Of a stretch of 64,000 bases of DNA, positions 47,406 through 59,296 are shown one piece after another (positions within the stretch are counted from its first letter, which is position 1; each line of letters begins with the position of its first letter). Position numbers and translations under genes: made by a program. Origin of the DNA: Kiloniella litopenaei (GTDB taxonomy: Bacteria > Pseudomonadota > Alphaproteobacteria > Kiloniellales > Kiloniellaceae); contig NZ_LANI01000002.1 of NCBI RefSeq assembly GCF_000982415.1, positions 486,857 through 550,856 of the forward strand, read 5' to 3'. A model generated the notes under the pieces. That model made no database searches and had not been told where the DNA came from. It saw only the letters and a list, made by a program, of their open reading frames with translations.

Positions 47406-47612
47406 GATTCCCAATCTTTACAAACTCATTTTTTTTATCACTTTAGGTTCAAGTTATCTTTACGATGCTTGAGGACAAGAGTTTGAAGCCTTATAGTGCT
47501 GTGGTTATACCCATCCCATTGGGACAAATTACCCAATAATTTACCAATGGAATAGACCCGAATGAGTAATTTGGGAATGCGTAATTTGGTTTTGGATAAA
47601 GAGTTACCTAAA
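47406..47612 (+). other. bamD upstream region
   Basis: The remainder of the 314-bp gap after lpxC. It is AT-rich and should hold a separate bamD promoter, since a terminator precedes it. Two other in-frame ATGs for bamD (47562 and 47577) lie here. I see no other structure. Confidence 0.35.
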
Positions 47613-48452
47613 ATGAATTTCCGTCTCTTCGGACAACAGATCAACAAACCCTGCAAACACCTTTTTCTGGCTGCAACACTTGTGGCAACTTTGGCTGCCT
47701 GTAGTTCTGACGACAAGCCCGCCTATGTCGAGCGCCCAGTCGAAGAGCTTTACAACAGTGCAAACAATGCCCTGAAAGCCGGTGAAAATGAGGATGCGGC
47801 CAGACTGTTTGATGAAGTAGAACGCCAACACCCCTATTCTGTGTGGGCATCAAAAGCACAGCTTATGGCTGCTTTTGCTCTCTATTCTGACAACAAATAT
47901 GATGACGCAATCAGCGCACTTGATCGTTTTATTGATCTCCACCCGGGTAATCGTGATACACCCTATGCCTATTATCTAAAGGCACTTTGTTATTACGAAC
48001 AGATATCCGATGTTGGCCGAGATCAAAAAATGACCCGTGATGCTCTTTCTTCGTTAAGGGACGTGGTTCGCAGATTTCCAGACACCAAATATGCGCGTGA
48101 TGCCCAATTAAAAGTTGACCTTGCTAACGATCATTTGGCCGGAAAACAAATGACGATTGGTCGCTTTTACCTAAATCGCAAGGAATATCTGGCCGCCATT
48201 AACCGTTTCAGAACAGTAATTGGGCAGTACCAGACAACCACGCACGTTCCCGAAGCCTTGCACCGTCTTGTCGAAGCTTACCTCGCCCTTGGTATTATAG
48301 ACGAAGCACAGGCGACTGCTGCCGTTCTTGGGCACAACTTCCCGGGCGAGCGCTGGTATCAAGACAGTTACGCACTCTTGACTGGGCAAGACCTGGAACC
48401 AGAAGAAAAAGACGGTTCCTGGATTTCCCAGGTCTGGGATTCCATTCTCTAG
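47613..48452 (+). CDS. bamD: outer-membrane assembly lipoprotein BamD
   Basis: The essential lipoprotein partner of BamA in outer-membrane protein assembly. A lipobox LAAC (Cys near residue 30 from this start) follows a hydrophobic core LFLAATLVATLA. The mature protein has about five TPR repeats, starting VEELYNSANNALKAGENEDAARLF (read in two parts), with the typical PYSVWASKAQLMAAFALY and DLHPGNRDTPYAYYLKALCYY regions. ATG 47613 gives a signal peptide of normal length; ATG 47562 would make it about 17 residues longer. recN follows after 13 bp. Confidence 0.94.
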   Translation: MNFRLFGQQINKPCKHLFLAATLVATLAACSSDDKPAYVERPVEELYNSANNALKAGENEDAARLFDEVERQHPYSVWASKAQLMAAFALYSDNKYDDAISALDRFIDLHPGNRDTPYAYYLKALCYYEQISDVGRDQKMTRDALSSLRDVVRRFPDTKYARDAQLKVDLANDHLAGKQMTIGRFYLNRKEYLAAINRFRTVIGQYQTTTHVPEALHRLVEAYLALGIIDEAQATAAVLGHNFPGERWYQDSYALLTGQDLEPEEKDGSWISQVWDSIL

Positions 48453-48465
48453 GGATAGGTGCTCC

Positions 48466-52259
<3,794 letters not shown>

Positions 52260-52465
52260 TAGATCTCGACCTGGCCCCCGTCTGGTACACCCACAAAAAC
52301 ACAACCATAACAGCACATAAATATAAAATTTTACCTATTATTAGTAATTAAGTTTCAGAATTGATCTTGCTCGCAGTCCATGAAAATTAAAGCTGCTTAC
52401 AACCCATAAACAGAATGAGTGGCTTTTCTCAAAATATGAGCTGCTCAAGGTTGGATTGAGTATTG

Positions 52466-52493
52466 GTTCCTGCCTCAACCCTCATTCAGGAAC
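52466..52493 (+). promoter_or_regulatory. hairpin overlapping the chemoreceptor ribosome site
   Basis: GTTCCTG (52466-52472) pairs with CAGGAAC (52487-52493), which contains the only ribosome-binding-like sequence AGGAA before ATG 52503. The stem is short (7 bp, 14-nt loop), so any translational masking is speculative. Confidence 0.3.
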
Positions 52494-52502
52494 GGTTCTA
52501 TA

Positions 52503-54797
52503 ATGCTGAAATTTTCTTTCTTTCGTAGCGCAAAAATCAGTCTCCGCATAAGTTTTATTGCTGCTCTTGCTGCCACAAGTCTTATCATCCTCGTCATAAC
52601 CTTCTTTTCTGGCGACAAGTTGGTTGATCGTGCCTTTGTAGATCAACAAAATAACGAAAAGCTGGCAACCCTTACGAAATATGTTGAGCTGGGCACATTA
52701 CACATGCGTCGACGTGAAAAAGACTTTCTGCTTCGCAAAGATCTTAAATATGCAGACCAATACTTCAAACAAAAACAGGATATTACCTCTACATTAGACA
52801 AGCTTTACGACCTGCCGGCCGCCATTAATGTTCAGAACGAAATCCTGCTGCTGAGTGAATACCTTGATAAACATTCCCAACAGTTTGGAAAAATCGTCGC
52901 CCTCATGCAAACAATGGGACTTGATGAAGAAAGTGGATTGAGGGGAGCCCTTCGTACAGCAGTTCATCAAATTGAGGATCAGCTCACAGCAACCAACAAC
53001 GACCCCCTGACCATAAAGATGCTGATGATGCGCAGGCAGGAGAAAGACTTTATGCTCCGAGGACAGGATAAATATATTCAACGCATTAAAGAACGTCGTT
53101 CAGAATTCCTGAAACTACTAGAAGAATCAAATATCTCGGATGAAAATAAACAACGATTAACCACCTTGATAAATGAATACCTGAATAAATTCAATGAATG
53201 GGCATTAACCAATCAGGAAACTCAACAAGAAATCAAAACCCTAAGCACAATTTTCAAAGAAATGGAGCCCAACTTTAAGATCCTGTTTGAAACGGCTGGA
53301 ACAGGTTTGGATCAAGCCCAGACAGAACTAACAGACATTCGTAATAGAACAACAGACTTAACCCTTATTATCGGGTTTATCCTATTGTTTAGTTCCATCC
53401 TGTTAAGCGTACTCATTACCCGAAGCATTACAGTTCCCCTGGGGAAAATTATCTCTGCAATGAAAAGACTGGCCAAGGGCGATCAGACAATTGAAGTTAT
53501 TGGCCTGAACCGCAAGGACGAGATCGGTGAAATGAGCCGTGCCGTCCAGGTATTCAAGGAAAACTCAATAGAAATAACCAACTCAAGAGCTGAAAATGCC
53601 AAGCGGAGAGAAGAGCAAGCCGCAAGCCTCAAGGCTGAAATATTGTCAATTGCTGATGCTCTTGGACAGGAAGTCAGAGATGCCGTAGAGGATACCAACA
53701 CGAAAACAAATGAAATGAGAGCAGCATCACGCAACATGAACGAAATTATTGAATCGCTCACCAAACGATCTGCATCGGTGTCCAACAGTACAGGACAAGC
53801 CAGTGAACGCATTCAAGCCGTGGCTTCTGCCTCTGAAGAGCTTTCCTCTTCGATTGGGGAAATAACAAGACAAGTTGAACAATCAAATGCCATCACGCTG
53901 AAAGCTGTTGATGAAGCAAAAAGTACAGACACAACAATCAGTGAACTTTCAGGTGCAGCTGAAAAAATAGGCAATGTCGTTACACTCATTCAAGACATAG
54001 CAGAACAAACCAATCTATTGGCTTTGAACGCAACCATCGAAGCAGCACGTGCTGGTGATGCAGGCAAAGGTTTCGCTGTTGTCGCCTCAGAGGTCAAAAG
54101 CCTGGCGACGCAAACAGCAAAAGCCACAGAAGAGATAAGTGATCAAATCACGTCCATTAGAAGTGAAACCGGAAAGGCCGTTACGGCAATCCGTTCTATT
54201 ACAGAAGTCATCACCGAAGTGAACGACATATCCCAGACGATTAGTGATTCGATTGAACAGCAAAACCTTGCAACACAGGAAATCAGCCAAAACGTACAAG
54301 AAACTGCGATCAATACGACAGAGGCCTCGGACGAAGTCAATTATTTGGCAGTTGAAACAAACGAAGTGAAAAACATCTCCACACAAGTTAGAGATAATGC
54401 CGATCAAACAGCAGACCATATTGCCGAATTGCAAAATAGAATGGCCGCTGTTTTGAAAAATTTACGAGAATCTGCAGTGGGTAATCGTCGATCCGCAAAA
54501 CGTTATGAAGGCCCTTGGCCAGCATATCTGATAAATGGATCAGAAATGATCGAGGTGGAGTTGGCGAACCTTTCATCAAGTGGCGCAAAGGTAAGCCCGT
54601 TATCTGTCATTCCTGATCAAGTATCCCAAATTCAAATCTCGGGATTTGATGAAGTCATTGACTTTAACATTGTTGAGTTGAATTCAACGGGCGAAATGCG
54701 ATTGTCCTTTATACATACCCAGAATACTGAGGCCAAACTCTCGGAATATATTGCTGAACACATAAAGGAACCCGTGGTTCAACAAGCGGCTGCCTAA
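52503..54797 (+). CDS. chemoreceptor with HBM-like sensor and C-terminal PilZ domain
   Basis: A 764-residue methyl-accepting chemotaxis protein. Membrane helices are at about 13-37 and 287-306. Between them is a long all-helical periplasmic region with two similar phrases, [15 protein letters not shown] and [16 protein letters not shown], the pattern of the helical bimodular (HBM) sensor known from Pseudomonas McpS. A HAMP domain (about 308-360) and the MCP signalling domain follow, with tip [18 protein letters not shown] near 503. The C-terminus adds a PilZ domain (about 657-755) with RRSAKR near 661 and NLSSSG near 688, the two c-di-GMP-binding motifs. A PilZ-bearing receptor, Tlp1, is known in Azospirillum. 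Ligand unknown. Confidence 0.93.
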   Translation: MLKFSFFRSAKISLRISFIAALAATSLIILVITFFSGDKLVDRAFVDQQNNEKLATLTKYVELGTLHMRRREKDFLLRKDLKYADQYFKQKQDITSTLDKLYDLPAAINVQNEILLLSEYLDKHSQQFGKIVALMQTMGLDEESGLRGALRTAVHQIEDQLTATNNDPLTIKMLMMRRQEKDFMLRGQDKYIQRIKERRSEFLKLLEESNISDENKQRLTTLINEYLNKFNEWALTNQETQQEIKTLSTIFKEMEPNFKILFETAGTGLDQAQTELTDIRNRTTDLTLIIGFILLFSSILLSVLITRSITVPLGKIISAMKRLAKGDQTIEVIGLNRKDEIGEMSRAVQVFKENSIEITNSRAENAKRREEQAASLKAEILSIADALGQEVRDAVEDTNTKTNEMRAASRNMNEIIESLTKRSASVSNSTGQASERIQAVASASEELSSSIGEITRQVEQSNAITLKAVDEAKSTDTTISELSGAAEKIGNVVTLIQDIAEQTNLLALNATIEAARAGDAGKGFAVVASEVKSLATQTAKATEEISDQITSIRSETGKAVTAIRSITEVITEVNDISQTISDSIEQQNLATQEISQNVQETAINTTEASDEVNYLAVETNEVKNISTQVRDNADQTADHIAELQNRMAAVLKNLRESAVGNRRSAKRYEGPWPAYLINGSEMIEVELANLSSSGAKVSPLSVIPDQVSQIQISGFDEVIDFNIVELNSTGEMRLSFIHTQNTEAKLSEYIAEHIKEPVVQQAAA

Positions 54798-54817
54798 GAA
54801 TCCTTTAAACTTAACAA

Positions 54818-54856
54818 GAGGAAGTCTCTGATTTTATATTCCAGATACTTCCTCTA
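54818..54856. terminator. hairpin between convergent genes
   Basis: AGAGGAAGT (54818-54826) pairs perfectly with 54848-54856, and an inner TCTG/CAGA pair lengthens the stem after one mismatch. It lies between the chemoreceptor and the binding-protein gene, which converge. There is no strong T-run, so efficiency is uncertain. Confidence 0.55.
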
Positions 54857-54921
54857 TCAAACAGCACTGTTCCCAATAGTCGTATCTGGGCATATCTTAA
54901 TTCAGAATAATCAGACATTAG

Positions 54922-55659
54922 TTAGTTTGTTAGTTCATCATTCTCAAGCTGCGAACGACTTTTAATCGTGTCCAATGCCTGTTGCCACTTTTCGACAACA
55001 TCTATTGGCGTACTGTTAGAGAAAGCGAGGTAAAGGTTAAATTCACCAATGTCAGCGACCCTCCGAATGCGTGATAAAGGAATGTTTTCGGCCTTTAGTA
55101 TGTATTCCACGTAATTTTCATCAAGTGCTAACAGTTCGTAGCGGTGATCGATTAATCTCAGAATAGCTTTGCGGGTCGTTGCGGAATGATAAAGATTTTT
55201 GAATCCCATCGACATGAGGATTTTCTCGGCAGCACCACCCCGCTGCACCCCGATACTCGCGGCCTGTCTGGCTTGTTCTAATCGCGTCTCATTCCCACCA
55301 GAATACTCAATAGCGTTCAGTTCAGATGTATATATCCCCATATTTACAGTCTCGATAGGGCCAACCCATTGAAAATCAGCCTCACGAGGAGGAACACGTA
55401 CAATCGAAAAAATACCGCTATTCTTTCTCTCTTTTGCAAACTTATAAGCTCTTGACCAAGGCAACAGGCTAATCGAAGGCTCCGCACCTATTTCATCGGC
55501 CATTTTCTGGATAATTTTGCTGGATAACCCCACTAACTTTCCATCGACCTGATAATTATAGGGTGGAAAGTTTTCAGTATATATATTCTGTGAGTGAACA
55601 GCTCCAGAGAACATGCTTAAGAGAAGAAAAACAACAACCCCATATCCACATAATTTCAT
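54922..55659 (-). CDS. orphan periplasmic binding protein (SBP_bac_3 type)
   Basis: A 245-residue exported protein of the amino-acid-binding (SBP family 3) fold. A signal peptide (MKLCGYGV, hydrophobic core, AVHSQ) is clear when ATG 55659 is used; the longer frame from 55701 puts 14 hydrophilic residues before it. The mature protein begins YTENFPPYNYQVDGKLVGLS, the usual opening of this family, and has LLPWSRAYKFAKE, a phrase of short stand-alone members. No permease or ATPase is adjacent. It may be a scavenging or signalling binding protein. A partnership with the neighbouring chemoreceptor is only a guess. Confidence 0.85.
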   Translation of the reverse strand: MKLCGYGVVVFLLLSMFSGAVHSQNIYTENFPPYNYQVDGKLVGLSSKIIQKMADEIGAEPSISLLPWSRAYKFAKERKNSGIFSIVRVPPREADFQWVGPIETVNMGIYTSELNAIEYSGGNETRLEQARQAASIGVQRGGAAEKILMSMGFKNLYHSATTRKAILRLIDHRYELLALDENYVEYILKAENIPLSRIRRVADIGEFNLYLAFSNSTPIDVVEKWQQALDTIKSRSQLENDELTN

Positions 55660-55917
55660 AGATACCACCAGCTCACAGTCTTCGTAATTTTTGGCCAACA
55701 ATCACAAAAATATCTGATCTGATTTTTGTGTTTGAACAAAACAATGAACCCAAAACACATGCATTATAGAAAAATTGTTTTAACTTGTGCTTAATAAAAC
55801 GCCTTGTTTGTAAACCCACACAACGATACCAATATGCAGAGTTAAACAGCACACCAAACAAAATCAGCTTTTTACCAACCCGTCTTGGCTTACAAAGCTG
55901 TCCTGATAAAATGAAGT

Positions 55918-56670
55918 ATGAAAGCAAACCGCCGAAGTTACACAAAAGACTTCAAAAGCCACAGCCATAGTACCTATCACCAGCTTATCATCCCACACAA
56001 AGGAGAGCTGGAGCTTGAATCTGAACAATCTTCCGGCGTTGCCAAAATTGATCAGGTGGCTATTGTTACCGCCAATGATACCCACGCATTTCGGGGACTT
56101 AAACCCAACAGCTTTACCGTTGTTGATTTTGATTTCAACGACGCCAATTATATGCCCGAACTGAATTCACTTTGGGATCGTGCGCACAATCAAATTCTAT
56201 TCCCCCTGGATGACGGACTTATAAATCTCGGAAAATTCACTGCAACCGAGTTAGAGAGGCAAACTCTGAGTACAATCGGAGAACAAAGCATCAAACTGTT
56301 TCTCTTAGCTCTGGCGGATCGTAACAATTCAGCTGATGATAAGCTGCCGCAAAAGCTGCAATCTGCCCTAAAATATATAAAACAAAATCATACCAGAAAG
56401 CTGTCATCCAAAGATATCGCTACCCAAGCTTGCCTCTCTGTAAGTCATCTGCATGCACTCTTCAGTAACTATCTGGGGTACTCACCACAAAAATTTCAAA
56501 CCCACCTGAAACTTGAACATGCGCGCCAGCTGGTCCTGAATACACAGCTATCCTTGGCCCACATCGCCCATGAAACGGGCTATGCAGACCAAAGCGGCTT
56601 TAACCGTGCCTATCGAAACAACTTTGGCATTTCTCCTGGTCATGACAGGGCACTTAACAAGCCGATCTGA
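55918..56670 (+). CDS. AraC-family transcriptional regulator
   Basis: A 250-residue regulator with a cupin-like N-terminal domain (about 10-110, with the histidine-rich opening SHSHSTYHQLIIPHKGELEL, typical of AraC sensor domains) and a C-terminal double helix-turn-helix (about 148-245, LSSKDIATQACLSVSHLHALF and LAHIAHETGYADQSGFNRAYR). A transporter gene follows after about 105 bp on the same strand and is its likely target. Divergent from the orphan binding protein. The ligand is unknown. Confidence 0.9.
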   Translation: MKANRRSYTKDFKSHSHSTYHQLIIPHKGELELESEQSSGVAKIDQVAIVTANDTHAFRGLKPNSFTVVDFDFNDANYMPELNSLWDRAHNQILFPLDDGLINLGKFTATELERQTLSTIGEQSIKLFLLALADRNNSADDKLPQKLQSALKYIKQNHTRKLSSKDIATQACLSVSHLHALFSNYLGYSPQKFQTHLKLEHARQLVLNTQLSLAHIAHETGYADQSGFNRAYRNNFGISPGHDRALNKPI

Positions 56671-56775
56671 AACAGACGATAAGCCAAAACAATCAGAATC
56701 CTGAACAAGACATTTCCCCAAAGATCTGTAGATTCCTGGCCCTAACGTTAATTCGTAATTTTGGAACAGACAGTA

Positions 56776-57693
56776 ATGACAACCGCACCAAACAACCAAT
56801 TACGCGCCACACTTATTGGTACGGTCGCTATTCTTCTTTGGGCTCTTCTGGCCCTTTTCACAACTTGGGCAAAAGGAATTCCGCCTTTTCAACTTCTTGC
56901 TCTCACCTTTTTTATTGCCTTTATATCCGGCTTTATTGTTCTGCTATGCAAAGGAAAGCAGTCATTTCTAAGTCTAAAACAGAAACCGGTTGTATGGATC
57001 GTTTCTGTTGGCGGCCTCTTTGGTTATCACTTGTTTTATTTTATTGCCCTGCATAACGCCCCAGCAGTTGAAGCAAGCCTGATTGCCTATCTCTGGCCCC
57101 TACTCATTGTGTTTTTCTCTGCCCTATTGCCAGGGGAAAAACTTTACTGGTTTCACATTGCCGGCACCTTAACGGGCTTGGCGGGTGCCGTACTTATTGT
57201 CACAAAGGGGCAAAGCCTGTCGTGGAACACCGATCATTATGTAGGATATATTGCCGCCATAGCCTGTGCGCTGACCTGGTCGGGTTATTCAGTTTTAAAC
57301 AGAAAATTCAAACAGGTTCCAACTGATACAGTAACGGGGTTTTGTGGCGCGACGGCCTTTCTTGGCCTTGTGTTTCATCTGTTCACGGAATCCTGGATTA
57401 ATCCGACAACAACACAGTGGTTTGCTATTGTAGCCCTTGGCCTAGGCCCCGTCGGCCTTGCCTTCTTTGTCTGGGACTACGGCACCAAGCATGGTGACAT
57501 TCAGGTATTGGGCGCCCTGTCTTATGGTGCTCCGCTTTTGAGCACATTACTGTTGATTGCTGTCGGCTTAGCACAAGCAAGCTGGACGATTGTCATTGCC
57601 TGCTTGCTTATTGTCGGAGGTGCATTGCTGGCTTCTCTGGATATATTACAAAGTAAAAAAGGCAGGACGTCATCAAGAGAGACTGTGTCTTAG
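56776..57693 (+). CDS. EamA/DMT-family transporter (YddG-like)
   Basis: A 305-residue membrane protein with ten helices. The opening ATLIGTVAILLWALLALFT and the phrases FYFIALHNAPAVEASLIAYLWPLLIVFF (read in two parts) and GDIQVLGALSYGAPLLSTLLLI resemble the YddG subgroup that exports aromatic amino acids and similar metabolites. ATG 56776 is preceded by GGAACAG; a TTG five codons earlier (56761) is also in frame. The AraC gene lies just upstream. A weak terminator follows. Substrate is an inference from subgroup resemblance. Confidence 0.88.
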   Translation: MTTAPNNQLRATLIGTVAILLWALLALFTTWAKGIPPFQLLALTFFIAFISGFIVLLCKGKQSFLSLKQKPVVWIVSVGGLFGYHLFYFIALHNAPAVEASLIAYLWPLLIVFFSALLPGEKLYWFHIAGTLTGLAGAVLIVTKGQSLSWNTDHYVGYIAAIACALTWSGYSVLNRKFKQVPTDTVTGFCGATAFLGLVFHLFTESWINPTTTQWFAIVALGLGPVGLAFFVWDYGTKHGDIQVLGALSYGAPLLSTLLLIAVGLAQASWTIVIACLLIVGGALLASLDILQSKKGRTSSRETVS

Positions 57694-57707
57694 AAATCAC
57701 AGAAAAA

Positions 57708-57743
57708 GTGGGCACAATCAACAATGGCCCACATATTATTTTT
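57708..57743. terminator. hairpin terminator between convergent genes
   Basis: GTGGGC (57708-57713) pairs with GCCCAC (57727-57732), followed by ATATTATTTTT on the plus strand. It separates the YddG-like transporter from the AHSA1-domain gene. Confidence 0.55.
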
Positions 57744-57770
57744 AGCATTGCCAAAAGTTATATGTCACAA

Positions 57771-58232
57771 CTAAACAACAGCCTGTAGCTTATCAAAGCA
57801 TTCACTCCATCCACCATTATGGCTTCTGCGTGCATCTGCAGAACGAAGCCCAGCCTGAGTAAAGATCATTTTTGTTTTACCATCTACGGTCTCTTCCAAA
57901 AGGACTGTGCAGAGTGTTTCAATGTATGGAACACCACAGGTATCATTTTGCCATGTGTGCGTAAAAACAAGCTTCTCCGGCTCTTTAACTTCCCGATACT
58001 CCCCCGCGTAACGACTTTCTTTGCCTGCGGAACTAATCATACAAGCCTTATACTCATGCCCCGCACAAATCCGGCCATCATCCTGACGAACAGAAAAGTC
58101 TTTGGGTGAAAGCCATTGCATTCGAATGTCTCGATCTGTCCAGGCTTTCCAAACCTGCTCTCTCGGGGCATCAAAAACACGTTCAATAACAAGTGTGAAT
58201 TCAGCCTGTTCCATAGTTTGTGTTCGTGACAC
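57771..58232 (-). CDS. SRPBCC (AHSA1) domain protein
   Basis: A 153-residue protein made of one START/Bet v1-like AHSA1 domain: IERVFDAPREQVWKAWTD at the start, GEYREVKEPEKLVFTHTW in the middle and GGWSECFDKL at the end. Such domains bind hydrophobic ligands; small AHSA1 proteins next to ArsR regulators are common but of unknown role. GTG 58232 has AAGGGAAA upstream and begins 1 bp past the stop of the preceding gene; ATG 58214 is an alternative. It is the last gene of a four-gene operon headed by an ArsR regulator. Confidence 0.9.
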   Translation of the reverse strand: MSRTQTMEQAEFTLVIERVFDAPREQVWKAWTDRDIRMQWLSPKDFSVRQDDGRICAGHEYKACMISSAGKESRYAGEYREVKEPEKLVFTHTWQNDTCGVPYIETLCTVLLEETVDGKTKMIFTQAGLRSADARRSHNGGWSECFDKLQAVV

Positions 58233-58233
58233 G

Positions 58234-58497
58234 TCACTTTCCCTTTTCTCTATGTGAACAACCAGGCCAACAACAAGGACGACGTTTTCCCCTGTTTAAA
58301 TCCGAAATCCCCCGATTTATCCTTTTTGTCCGGGTTTCCGGCTTCTTTGCATCTTCTATCCAGCAAATCCACTCGTTTCTCGCAAGGGGCGTAATATCTT
58401 CCCAGGCACCCAAAGCACAGGTATCAGACAACAATGCCTGTTTTAAATCTTCCGGCAGTTCATGCACCACACCTGTTGAAATATTTTCCTGTGACAT
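58234..58497 (-). CDS. YdeI/OmpD-associated family protein
   Basis: An 87-residue protein of the YdeI (OmdA) type. The conserved core is PEDLKQALLSD, WEDITPLARNEWICWIEDAKK and GKRRPCCWPGCSHR with its paired cysteines, which may bind metal. Family members have been linked to stress or antimicrobial-peptide resistance, but the biochemical activity is unknown. ATG 58497 follows GAGG and lies 1 bp after the DUF1428 stop, so translation should be coupled; an upstream ATG at 58509 lies inside that gene. Confidence 0.88.
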   Translation of the reverse strand: MSQENISTGVVHELPEDLKQALLSDTCALGAWEDITPLARNEWICWIEDAKKPETRTKRINRGISDLNRGKRRPCCWPGCSHREKGK

Positions 58498-58498
58498 C

Positions 58499-58852
58499 CT
58501 ATGCCTCAAACATCATTTCAAACCCGCCATATATCAGGCGTTTCCCATCGAAAGGCATTGGGTTTTCTTCTTCCTGCATACGTGGATCTTCCATCGCTTT
58601 TTGCATGGCCACATCGCGTGTCGTTTTGTCCGGCCAAACAATCCACCCAAAAAGAACAGTTTCGTCACTTTGCTTTTTCACCGCCAGGGGGAAGGAAGTA
58701 TATTTCCCATCAGGAACATCATCGCCCCAGCAATCCACAACCTTTAAGGCACCGTACTCTTTAAAAACTGTCGAGGCTATTTGTGCATGTTTCAGATAAG
58801 ACTCTTTATTCTTGGTCGGTACAGCAGCAACAAATCCATCAACATAAGACAT
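58499..58852 (-). CDS. DUF1428 family protein
   Basis: A 117-residue protein with the DUF1428 pattern: MSYVDGFVAAVPTKNKESYL at the start, CWGDDVPDGKYTSFPLAVK (about 42-60) and the WPDKTTRD and MPFDGKRLIYGGFE phrases near the end. The fold is a dimeric ferredoxin-like alpha/beta barrel; the activity is unknown. ATG 58852 has AAGGA at about 9 nt and gives exactly the normal length. Longer frames back to 58969 run antiparallel through the regulator gene and are not credible. It starts 1 bp past the ArsR stop. Confidence 0.92.
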   Translation of the reverse strand: MSYVDGFVAAVPTKNKESYLKHAQIASTVFKEYGALKVVDCWGDDVPDGKYTSFPLAVKKQSDETVLFGWIVWPDKTTRDVAMQKAMEDPRMQEEENPMPFDGKRLIYGGFEMMFEA

Positions 58853-58853
58853 A

Positions 58854-59165
58854 TTAACCATCCTTATTTTTAAGCAAGAGTTTGTCCAGAACATCAAAAC
58901 GATCATTCCAGTATTGGCGCATGTCGTTGAGCCATTCCCACATTTCTTCGATGCCATCTGGATTAACACGATAAATTCGTTGCTGTGCCCGTTTTTCCAT
59001 ACTTACAAGTTCGGCTTCACGCAGCACCTTTAAGTGCTGGGAAATGGCCGAGGCACTAATATCGAATCTATTACTGATATCGGTCGAAGCCATTTCACCA
59101 TTACTTGCAATCAATTCCATCATGCGCCTACGGTTTGGCTCGGCAAGAGCAGAGAATCTATCCAT
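58854..59165 (-). CDS. ArsR-family transcriptional repressor
   Basis: A 103-residue winged-helix regulator. It opens MDRFSALAEPNRRRMMELIA; the recognition helix region is ISASAISQHLKVLREAELV (about 36-54), followed by the wing MEKRAQQRIYRVNP. No cysteine metal site (CxC) is present, so it is unlikely to be a metal sensor of the ArsR/SmtB kind; it belongs to the group that accompanies AHSA1 proteins. It heads the operon with DUF1428, YdeI and AHSA1 genes, and a strong palindromic site lies 15 bp upstream. Confidence 0.93.
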   Translation of the reverse strand: MDRFSALAEPNRRRMMELIASNGEMASTDISNRFDISASAISQHLKVLREAELVSMEKRAQQRIYRVNPDGIEEMWEWLNDMRQYWNDRFDVLDKLLLKNKDG

Positions 59166-59180
59166 ATCTTAATTAATACA

Positions 59181-59220
59181 GCATTCACTTAATTAAGTAA
59201 ATACTAAATTAAGTGAATGC
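59181..59220. promoter_or_regulatory. palindromic operator upstream of the ArsR operon
   Basis: A perfect 14-bp inverted repeat (GCATTCACTTAATT at 59181-59194, its complement at 59207-59220) with a 12-bp spacer. The left arm runs into a perfect 12-bp palindrome ACTTAATTAAGT (59187-59198). Placed 15-55 bp before the ArsR start, it is the probable autoregulatory operator. Confidence 0.8.
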
Positions 59221-59296
59221 AACGATAGAGTCTTTACACGTATAATTCCCCTAGATTGAATACAAGCTGATCAATCAAGGGACAGCAACAAAATAC

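Noticed and set aside
58853..58969. N-terminal extension of the DUF1428 frame
   Set aside because: It is antisense-phase sequence of the ArsR gene; the ATG at 58852 has the ribosome site and gives normal family length.
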